Positions 7,158 through 12,216 of a stretch of 14,496 nt of DNA are shown here, piece after piece; position 1 is the stretch's first letter, and the number at the start of each line of letters is the position of its first letter. This DNA comes from JAGOPO01 sp038065515 (GTDB lineage Bacteria > Patescibacteriota > Minisyncoccia > 2-02-FULL-40-12 > GWA2-44-9): NCBI GenBank assembly GCA_038065515.1, contig JBBTQV010000006.1, forward strand, positions 1 to 14,496, in the 5' to 3' direction. The notes under the pieces are model-generated. The model saw only the letters and a program-made list of their open reading frames with translations, searched no databases and was not told the origin of the DNA. Position numbers and translations under genes: made by a program.

Positions 7158-7613
7158 ATGAAACGAGCCGCACAAAAATTCGCGACAGCGATGCCGAAAA
7201 GCGGTGATACGCTTGTCGATTGGATGTTTCGTCAGTGCGTCATGGTTCTCCGGAGTGAGCGGGTCAAAGTGACCCGCAAGAGACGCTTGGTCAACCCCGA
7301 CGACCCCCACCGAAAGGTCATTCGCGGCCTGATGGACCCCGATATTCACCCGTCGGGCAATTGGGTGCAAATCCTCATCAATCCCGCCAAGAATACCCAC
7401 AAGAACCGCAATGACGAGGTGGAGACGCTTATCCACGAGCTCGCACATGTCATTTTGCCGCGGAGCGGTGAGCGGGCGATACTCGCGATGGAAAACCTGC
7501 TTGCGCGGCGGTTTTCACCCGCCCAACGCCGGTACCTGAAATCATACATCCCGAAGCATGAGGTGAAACACTATCCCCGTGTCAGTGTTCCCGGCCGTGT
7601 TGCCACCGCGTAA
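7158..7613 (+). CDS. Putative zinc metallopeptidase with HExxH motif
   Basis: The 151-residue product contains HELAH (93-97) in the helix EVETLIHELAHVIL, the zinc-binding and catalytic signature of zincin peptidases. A third ligand could be Glu105 or Glu112. Before it, GNWVQILINPAKN resembles the strand that precedes the active-site helix in SprT-like or IrrE-like domains, but I cannot assign a family. There is no signal peptide, so it is probably cytoplasmic. The N-terminal part is basic, and the C-terminus lacks a recognisable zinc ribbon. The start is uncertain: ATG 7077 is in frame and adds 27 residues with three cysteines, but it lies on the end of the preceding terminator. A possible -10 box (TATACG, 7127-7132) inside that extension favours 7158. 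Confidence 0.65.
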   Translation: MKRAAQKFATAMPKSGDTLVDWMFRQCVMVLRSERVKVTRKRRLVNPDDPHRKVIRGLMDPDIHPSGNWVQILINPAKNTHKNRNDEVETLIHELAHVILPRSGERAILAMENLLARRFSPAQRRYLKSYIPKHEVKHYPRVSVPGRVATA

Positions 7614-7627
7614 AAGGGTGGTATAGT
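7600..7627 (+). promoter_or_regulatory. Promoter of the membrane-anchored orphan gene
   Basis: TTGCCA (7600-7605, five of six -35 bases), a 16-base spacer, then TATAGT (7622-7627) preceded by TGG, which makes it also an extended -10 box. It overlaps the end of the metallopeptidase-like gene. Predicted transcription begins near 7634, with a leader of about 31 bases containing GGAGG. This is the best complete promoter in the window. Confidence 0.7.
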
Positions 7628-7664
7628 GTTCGCATTCCCCGTTCCCTAACAATTGGAGGCAGTC

Positions 7665-8153
7665 ATGACCCGTTTGCAAAAGTCATCCGTTTTCACGCTC
7701 GTCGTTGGTCTGGTTCTTGCCGTTTTCATGGTTCCCTGGTCGCTCCTGAAGCTCCAGCAGATGAAGAGCATGCTCGAACAGCTGGATCAAGACATCGCGG
7801 CCGTCGAGCGAAAGGTTTTCCCCGTTCCTGTTCCCGTCGTCGCACAGCCCGCGCCGGTTCCGGTGGAGCCGGCAAAGCCCGTCGTGGCCGCGAAGAAAGC
7901 CGAAGCGCCCGCACCGACCCCTGCCGCATTCGCGGCGGCTCCGTCGATACGCATCCCGCTTAAGCAGGCGGTCAGTCCGAACGGAAAACCATACCAAGGT
8001 GAGCTCGGGGTTTCCTGGCAATTCTACGATGCGGCGCAGTCTCCGTGCCTCAAGCGGATGCGCAAGGCACCCGGACGGCTCTACCTTCCCAGCGGTGGCG
8101 GATATGTCGATGTGCTTTCATCGCGTATCGTGTTCCGATCTTGTTCTTTTTGA
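7665..8153 (+). CDS. Membrane-anchored orphan protein with Pro/Ala-rich linker
   Basis: Not recognised. The 162-residue product has a short basic N-terminus, a hydrophobic helix (about 9-27, FTLVVGLVLAVFMVPWSLL), a short amphipathic heptad-like stretch (about 28-50) and a linker rich in Pro, Ala and Val (about 51-90, with PVPVPVV and PAPVPVEPAKP repeats). A small C-terminal region follows, with Cys residues in QSPCLKRM and FRSCSF that could form a disulfide outside the membrane. The layout fits a single-pass protein that displays a small domain in the cell envelope. ATG 7665 follows GGAGG (7655-7659) by five bases; TTG 7653 overlaps that site and is unlikely. It is a single-gene unit with its own promoter and terminator. 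Confidence 0.8.
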   Translation: MTRLQKSSVFTLVVGLVLAVFMVPWSLLKLQQMKSMLEQLDQDIAAVERKVFPVPVPVVAQPAPVPVEPAKPVVAAKKAEAPAPTPAAFAAAPSIRIPLKQAVSPNGKPYQGELGVSWQFYDAAQSPCLKRMRKAPGRLYLPSGGGYVDVLSSRIVFRSCSF

Positions 8154-8177
8154 GGTGAACCATCTCGACTAGATATT

Positions 8178-8211
8178 TCCCTTCCGTCCTTGCGGCGGAA
8201 GGGATTTTTTT
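8178..8211 (+). terminator. Rho-independent terminator after the membrane-anchored orphan
   Basis: TCCCTTCCG (8178-8186) pairs with CGGAAGGGA (8196-8204), followed by seven T residues (8205-8211). Confidence 0.93.
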
Positions 8212-8255
8212 GTACCGTTCATCTGCTCTCTGACAATGAGGGAAGGAGGTGAGGC

Positions 8256-8861
8256 ATGAGCGAGCTTCCGACCGTCTACATCGAGCGCGAACCGCTGTTG
8301 AACATGATTCTCGCCGCGGTGGAAATGTACAACCGTGAGTGCCTTGGCTACCTGTTCGGATATTCGTCCGGCAAGCCCACGAAGAGCTTCGTCATCACGA
8401 GTGCAGTTCAACTTGCTGCAGTGGTTCATCGCAGTTCATGCGGATTACACCAAAGCAAGCGCGCATGCAAGCGACTCGGTGGATTTATTGACAAAGCCTC
8501 GAGGCTCTTTCCGTACCTGGCCGACTTTCATTCCCATCCGCATCCGAAAATGTGGCCGGGCTTGTTCGGGCTTAGCGAAGATGACCGCAAGAGCATGCAC
8601 GACGAGGACAAATTCTGTGTTATCATCGCACTCTCACCACGGGGGAAGCGACTCTTGGAGTGGGCTATGCGTGATGAAGGGACACGCTTACGGGGTTCAC
8701 TAGGACATTTCGATGTGCATTTTACCGCGCATTGGGTTGTGCGCGATGAAGAAGGAAAACCCGTAAAAGACGAACAGGGCATCCAACAGACCGAACGCCT
8801 TCCGTTACAAGTTGCAAAAACAACGCTACGCGCTCTGAACCGAGCGAACAAGAAGTCCTGA
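8256..8861 (+). CDS. JAMM/Mov34 (Prok-JAB) family metallopeptidase-like protein
   Basis: The 201-residue product carries the JAMM zinc site: Glu28 (NRECLGYLFG), His92 and His94 (DFHSHP) and Ser107 with Asp110 (LSEDD). The family hydrolyses isopeptide or peptide bonds, for example on ubiquitin-like modifiers or sulfur-carrier proteins. The HxH-to-Ser spacing is 12 residues rather than the usual 7, so a loop insertion (PKMWPGLFG) sits beside the active site. No ubiquitin-like, E1-like or E2-like gene is nearby, so the substrate is unknown. There is no signal peptide. The start is certain: AAGGAGGTGA (8243-8252), a full match to a typical 16S 3' end, precedes ATG 8256. The stop codon lies inside the terminator stem. 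Confidence 0.82.
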   Translation: MSELPTVYIEREPLLNMILAAVEMYNRECLGYLFGYSSGKPTKSFVITSAVQLAAVVHRSSCGLHQSKRACKRLGGFIDKASRLFPYLADFHSHPHPKMWPGLFGLSEDDRKSMHDEDKFCVIIALSPRGKRLLEWAMRDEGTRLRGSLGHFDVHFTAHWVVRDEEGKPVKDEQGIQQTERLPLQVAKTTLRALNRANKKS

Positions 8862-8893
8862 CGCGTCCTCACCGGACGCGTCATTTTATTTTT
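8859..8893 (+). terminator. Terminator overlapping the JAMM gene stop codon
   Basis: TGACGCGTCC (8859-8868) pairs perfectly with GGACGCGTCA (8874-8883) around TCACC, followed by TTTTATTTTT (8884-8893). The stem begins with the TGA stop codon, so translation and transcription end at one site. Confidence 0.92.
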
Positions 8894-8894
8894 A

Positions 8895-8903
8895 TGCTAC
8901 AAT
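8895..8903 (+). promoter_or_regulatory. Extended -10 promoter of the TM0106-type nuclease gene
   Basis: TGCTACAAT (TG, one base, TACAAT) starts two bases after the T-tract of the preceding terminator and ends six bases before ATG 8910. The predicted transcription start coincides with the start codon, and no Shine-Dalgarno sequence exists. This is the clearest leaderless candidate in the window. Confidence 0.65.
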
Positions 8904-8909
8904 GCCCGC

Positions 8910-10358
8910 ATGGAGCAAAAGCAACGATTATCGGCGACGCATTTCTATAAATTCTTCCAGTGCCCGCACTGGATTTGGTACGATATCTACGCTGACAGCT
9001 CAAAGCGCAACGAAGTCTCTCCGTTGTTGGATATCATCTACAAGGGGAAAATGCAGGATGCGGTCGGCTCGCTCGGTGCGCATAAGAAATTCGAAGAACT
9101 CAAACCCGAACAGTACCGCGACTTGGAAGAAGCGTATCTTGCCACACTGGAACTGATGAAGCAGGGCAAAAATATCTACCACGGCGTACTCATGACCGAG
9201 GACTGGGTGGGGATGCCCGATCTGCTCGAAGCACGGCCGGGCCACAGCACGCTGGGAGATTTTCAGTATGTCGCCTACGATGTCCAGCGCAATCTCGAGC
9301 TCAAAGACGAACACAAATTTCCGCTCGTGTTCTACTCCCTGATTTTGGAGAAGATTCAGGGCGTGCGGCCTGCCGAAGCGTTTGTCATCGACCCACAGGG
9401 GCACGAGCGCTCGTTTTTGGTGGGGGATTTTATCACGCAATTTCATACAACGCGCCAGGACATCGAACGCATCCTCGCGGGCGACAAGCCGGCACCGTTT
9501 TTGAAATCAAGCTGTAAACGCACACCGTGGTACTCGCTGTGTCTCGAAGGTACCGAGGGGTGCAACGATGTCTCGCTCATCTACCGGCTTTCGCAATCTG
9601 ACCAACGCCGCCTGTACGGCATTGGCATTCACACGGTTGCAGAACTTGCCGCCGCCGATGGCGACGACTTACGCGGGAAGCTGGAAGACTGGCAGTACGA
9701 CAAGATAGTACGCTTCCAGAATCAGGCGCGCGTACTTATGAGCGGAGAGCCGATGATTATTCGCAAGGGCACCTTTCCGGAGGTGGCAACCGAAATCTAT
9801 TTCGATATCGAGTCCGACCCGACCAGAGATGTGGACTATCTGCTGGGAATGCTGATTCGCGACACGGCATCCGGCACCGTTACCTACGAAAAACTAATAG
9901 CCGAAAAGCCCGAGGACGAATCGGTGGTCTGGAACAAGTTTCTGGACAAGCTGGCGGGATGGGAAGATTTTGCAATCTACCACTACGCATTCTACGAGAA
10001 GATGGTGTTCGACCGTCTCGCTCTGCGTCATGGCGTTCCGCAACTCTTGGCGCAAAAATTCCACGAGCATTCCGTTGACCTCCACCAGAAAACCATCGAT
10101 TCGGTCGTACTCCCGCTCTACTTCTACACACTCAAAGATGTGGCAAAATATCTGGGCTATGCGTGGAGCGATGCCGAAGCGGGCGGCGCCGAATCAGTAG
10201 TATGGTACGACGCATGGCTCCGTGCGGGTGACCGCGCATCGCTGGACCGTATCGTGAAATACAATGAAGACGATGTCCGTGCCACCATGCTTCTCCGCGA
10301 TTGGCTTTTCTCCCAGAAGCCCCACAAAGCCCGCGAAAAACTGGATGAGACCAGCTGA
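8910..10358 (+). CDS. TM0106-family RecB-like nuclease with C-terminal RNase H-like exonuclease domain
   Basis: The 482-residue product has two nuclease-type domains. The N-terminal part (about 1-220) resembles the PD-(D/E)xK fold of the TM0106 family: SATHFYKFFQCPHW, Asp104 (GMPD), Asp124 (YDVQ) and FPLVFYSLILEKIQG. Cys18 plus Cys202, Cys211 and Cys218 match the one-plus-three cysteine layout that holds a 4Fe-4S cluster in Cas4/AddB-like nucleases. A short helix-hairpin-helix-like stretch follows (LYGIGIHTVAELAAAD, 235-250). The C-terminal part (about 295-470) is DnaQ/RNase H-like: Asp299/Glu301 (FDIES), YHYAFYEK, Asp390, YTLKDVAKYLG and Asp454/Asp455 (YNEDD). The usual D-x-K active-site lysine appears as Gln126. 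Probable DNA- or RNA-processing enzyme; no partner gene is adjacent. Confidence 0.88.
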   Translation: MEQKQRLSATHFYKFFQCPHWIWYDIYADSSKRNEVSPLLDIIYKGKMQDAVGSLGAHKKFEELKPEQYRDLEEAYLATLELMKQGKNIYHGVLMTEDWVGMPDLLEARPGHSTLGDFQYVAYDVQRNLELKDEHKFPLVFYSLILEKIQGVRPAEAFVIDPQGHERSFLVGDFITQFHTTRQDIERILAGDKPAPFLKSSCKRTPWYSLCLEGTEGCNDVSLIYRLSQSDQRRLYGIGIHTVAELAAADGDDLRGKLEDWQYDKIVRFQNQARVLMSGEPMIIRKGTFPEVATEIYFDIESDPTRDVDYLLGMLIRDTASGTVTYEKLIAEKPEDESVVWNKFLDKLAGWEDFAIYHYAFYEKMVFDRLALRHGVPQLLAQKFHEHSVDLHQKTIDSVVLPLYFYTLKDVAKYLGYAWSDAEAGGAESVVWYDAWLRAGDRASLDRIVKYNEDDVRATMLLRDWLFSQKPHKAREKLDETS

Positions 10359-10405
10359 CGCGTGCTCGACAGAAGGTAGGAAATAGGACAACATATATCC
10401 GAAAG

Positions 10406-10413
10406 AAAGGAGG
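10406..10413 (+). promoter_or_regulatory. Strong Shine-Dalgarno site of the CxxC orphan gene
   Basis: AAAGGAGG lies six bases before ATG 10420 and fixes that start. It contrasts with the nuclease gene just upstream, which has no ribosome-binding site. Confidence 0.85.
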
Positions 10414-10419
10414 AATCGC

Positions 10420-10770
10420 ATGGAGTTGCTGGTGAGTCCGAAGGATCCAACGAAGTGTGACAAATGTGGGGGCCAAGTTGCCCTGGAGAACGACGCTACC
10501 CAGTTGAGGGCAGAGTACATCGAGTCCGAGTCGCCGGTGGGAGCCGCCCTGTTGGGTCTGTTTGGTGTAGCCCGCCACTTGTTTCCGGTGCTCGAGGGCG
10601 AGCAAGTGGTCTGCGAGGAGTCGCCCAGCGTGGCGCAGTACCTGGAGGGTCAGCCGCGGGATATTCGTCCGCAGTACCCCTATCTTCCGGAGGACGAACA
10701 GCGCTGGCGGGAGGCCTACGAGCGTCTTCAGTGGATGGCGCTCGAGGAGCTGAACGAAAGCGATGGGTAA
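10420..10770 (+). CDS. Small orphan protein with a CxxC motif
   Basis: Not recognised. The 116-residue product has a single CxxC (Cys13-Cys16, KCDKCGG) after a short lead, like half of a zinc ribbon, and one further Cys (VVCEE). A moderately hydrophobic stretch at about 38-53 (SPVGAALLGLFGVARH) looks too short and interrupted for a confident membrane helix. The C-terminal 40 residues are rich in Glu, Arg and aromatic residues (EDEQRWREAYERLQWMALEEL) and probably helical. There is no signal peptide. Translation signals and GC content are typical of this genome, so it is probably a real, expressed gene. It lies alone between the nuclease gene and a good terminator. Confidence 0.75.
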   Translation: MELLVSPKDPTKCDKCGGQVALENDATQLRAEYIESESPVGAALLGLFGVARHLFPVLEGEQVVCEESPSVAQYLEGQPRDIRPQYPYLPEDEQRWREAYERLQWMALEELNESDG

Positions 10771-10790
10771 CTGATTCCCGATAGACAAAA

Positions 10791-10825
10791 GTCCCGACTC
10801 ATCTGTCGGGGCTTCTTCTTTTCTT
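10791..10825 (+). terminator. Rho-independent terminator after the CxxC orphan
   Basis: GTCCCGAC (10791-10798) pairs with GTCGGGGC (10805-10812, one G-T pair) around TCATCT, followed by the T-rich tail TTCTTCTTTTCTT. Confidence 0.85.
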
Positions 10826-10843
10826 CATGAACGACAGCTCCTC

Positions 10844-11063
10844 CCCGCCGCCCCCACCACCATGTCCCGATTCGCCCATCGCGTAGGGAGCGGCTCTCTG
10901 CCGGCGCTGTCACGCATCCGAATCTCCGCAGTCGCTTCGCCTCCGCGGCTCGCTTTGTGCTTCGGTCATGCGGATGGCGTTTTGCGCCGGCGACATTCGC
11001 CATTCATCGCGCCGCTCATCAACTTCGTTTGTCTCTCTGGGACACAGTGGTGGGGGCGGCGGG
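10844..11063. repeat. Long nested inverted-repeat element B
   Basis: The 388-base gap between 10771 and 11158 holds a terminator and this 220-base element. Its ends are perfect 17-bp inverted repeats, CCCGCCGCCCCCACCAC (10844-10860) and GTGGTGGGGGCGGCGGG (11047-11063). After a 2-base mismatch the pairing continues with TGTCCC (10863-10868) and GGGACA (11039-11044). Nested inside are GCCGGCGC/GCGCCGGC (10900-10907 with 10984-10991) and CATCCG/CGGATG (10915-10920 with 10971-10976). A smaller hairpin lies just outside (CTTGC-GACG-GCAAG, about 11081-11094). I see no convincing reading frame in it. It could be a mobile-element remnant or a structured RNA. Confidence 0.75.
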
Positions 11064-11158
11064 TGCCTAGAGCCGAGCTCTTGCGACGGCAAGACCAAGA
11101 GCGTAAGGTGGGTCCAAGTTATATCTATCAGCAAACAGATTCCGCAACCACTTGATGC

Positions 11159-11731
11159 ATGATTCCGGATATTAGAAATAAAATAGATGACTGTCTGGGC
11201 GAAGAAAGTTACTCACAGCGTGATGTCGTCTATATTTTAGTTCAAGCGTATAAGTTGCTTGAAATGGAAAATAAGCAAGGCAAGTTTCCCACCATTTTAT
11301 TCTATAGAAATTGGGTATGTCATGCTGTTCTTGATAGAGATAGAGTTAGAAAAATATTTGAGCCTGTGGTAGCGAAATATAAAGATGGATTTAATGATAT
11401 TGCGAGCACTGATTTAGCGTCTGATGAAATTCGTGACGCAATCAAAAAAGAGATTTCGCCGGAGATACTTAAAGCGCAGCTGAATGAATTTATTGAGAAA
11501 TTCCTAACTCCAAATTTGCATAATACCAATACCTTGAAATGGCAGAACTTCAGGGAGCATCTGTACGAGGTCATTCGAGATATACCTCTGCGAGTCATGG
11601 AGAACGATAAGGAAATCTTCAAGCTTGTATGTCGTGAGGTACACGGCAAGATTAATTTTGACGACTTAAGTATAGAAGTCGAGATGGGTGACTCTAGCTT
11701 TGTGTTCGAGATGAGCGACAGAACATTATAA
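11159..11731 (+). CDS. AT-rich orphan protein of about 190 residues
   Basis: Function not recognised. The 190-residue product is predicted soluble and mostly helical, with no signal peptide, membrane helix or catalytic motif I can name. Notable segments are QRDVVYILVQAYKLLEM (about 21-37), FPTILFYRNWVCHAVLDRDRV (about 43-63), a charged helical middle, and the strand-like end INFDDLSIEVEMGDSSFVFEM. The phrase D-V-V-Y-I-L-V followed by F-Y-x-N-W-x-x-H recalls an unnamed hypothetical family I have seen in other bacteria, but this is memory, not a search. The gene is clearly more AT-rich than its surroundings, has no Shine-Dalgarno sequence before ATG 11159, and lies between long palindromic elements. 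This suggests it was acquired as cargo. Confidence 0.72.
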   Translation: MIPDIRNKIDDCLGEESYSQRDVVYILVQAYKLLEMENKQGKFPTILFYRNWVCHAVLDRDRVRKIFEPVVAKYKDGFNDIASTDLASDEIRDAIKKEISPEILKAQLNEFIEKFLTPNLHNTNTLKWQNFREHLYEVIRDIPLRVMENDKEIFKLVCREVHGKINFDDLSIEVEMGDSSFVFEMSDRTL

Positions 11732-11771
11732 GTCGCCCCTCAAGAGCTATAGCGGGTAGCTTCCGATAAAA

Positions 11772-12017
11772 GTCGAATCCAGATTCGTCAGCGTAGCCCT
11801 ATGATGCCGGCGACGGCAGGTGAGGCATCCGGAAGAGACGGAGGACTCTGCATCACGAATGCCACCTGTGTGAGCGACTCAGCTATACATCTAAGACCTT
11901 TGTCGCGAGTTTGGCATTCGTGATGCTGCAGAGGACGACGACTTCGGATGCCGAATCCTGCGAGACGGCGCACAGGGCGGAACGGGGATATAGTCTGCGA
12001 CAGGATGTGGATTTGAC
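11772..12017. repeat. Long end-to-end imperfect palindrome, element A
   Basis: The 246-base segment folds back along its length. Paired blocks from outside in: GTCGAATCCA (11772-11781) with TGGATTTGAC (12008-12017), GCCCT with AGGGC (11796-11800/11974-11978), GCCG with CGGC (11806-11809/11966-11969), GCAGG with CCTGC (11816-11820/11957-11961), GGCATCCG with CGGATGCC (11824-11831/11945-11952), CTCT with AGAG (11846-11849/11930-11933), a perfect 15-bp GCATCACGAATGCCA with TGGCATTCGTGATGC (11850-11864/11912-11926), and GCGAC with GTCGC (11874-11878/11902-11906). I see no gene. It fits a decayed hairpin-type miniature element or a structured RNA. Confidence 0.75.
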
Positions 12018-12041
12018 AATGCGGTGTGATACTGGCATCAT
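12013..12041 (+). promoter_or_regulatory. Possible secDF promoter
   Basis: TTGACA (12013-12018) is a perfect -35 box; 17 bases later lies CATCAT (12036-12041), a poor -10 box with four of six matches. An alternative extended box, TGTGATACT (12025-12033), has no usable -35. Transcription from the first would begin near 12048 and include all of element C in the secD leader. The TTGACA overlaps the right end of element A. Confidence 0.35.
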
Positions 12042-12053
12042 TGTCGTCGTTAT

Positions 12054-12216
12054 TAGAGTACATCTCAAAACCCATATTCTGCTGCAATCCCAGAATGCCG
12101 GCTGCAAGACTTCAGAATTTTCCTCGGCGTAGCTCCGGCTATGCCTCGGAAAATTCTTCGTCTTTCGCTCAACATTCTGTGATTTCGCTTAGAAAGAGGT
12201 TTTGAGATGTACTCTA
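12054..12216. repeat. Palindromic element C with 19-bp perfect ends, containing the secD start codon
   Basis: TAGAGTACATCTCAAAACC (12054-12072) is the exact inverted copy of 12198-12216. Further symmetric blocks are CAGAATG/CATTCTG (12091-12097/12173-12179), AAGAC/GTCTT (12106-12110/12160-12164), AGAATTTTCC/GGAAAATTCT (12114-12123/12148-12157) and GGCGTAGC/GCTATGCC (12126-12133/12138-12145). The apex is TCCG closed by C-G, a member of the stable UNCG tetraloop class if transcribed. The unpaired stretches on the two sides have nearly equal lengths. The outermost bases are TA on both ends, as expected for an IS630/Tc1-type target duplication. The right arm holds the secD ATG at 12207. Confidence 0.85.

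Noticed and set aside
8256..8861. A bacterial ubiquitin-like modification operon built on the JAMM gene
   Set aside because: No ubiquitin-like, E1-like or E2-like gene is adjacent, and the gene is isolated by terminators on both sides.
8910..10358. Cas4 or another CRISPR adaptation nuclease
   Set aside because: The cysteine layout is similar, but the length, the C-terminal RNase H-like domain and the lack of cas neighbours fit the TM0106 family instead.
10862..11155. Frames of 64-97 codons in the 10.8-11.1 kb gap on both strands
   Set aside because: All overlap the inverted-repeat arms of element B and give low-complexity Arg/Ser/Pro-rich translations typical of non-coding GC-rich DNA.
11911..12132. 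Plus-strand frame of 73 codons within elements A and C
   Set aside because: It runs through the palindrome arms, has no ribosome site, and its translation resembles no protein family.
10844..12216. CRISPR array or clustered direct repeats in the repeat-rich region
   Set aside because: The repeats are inverted and nested, not regularly spaced direct repeats with unique spacers, and no cas gene is present.
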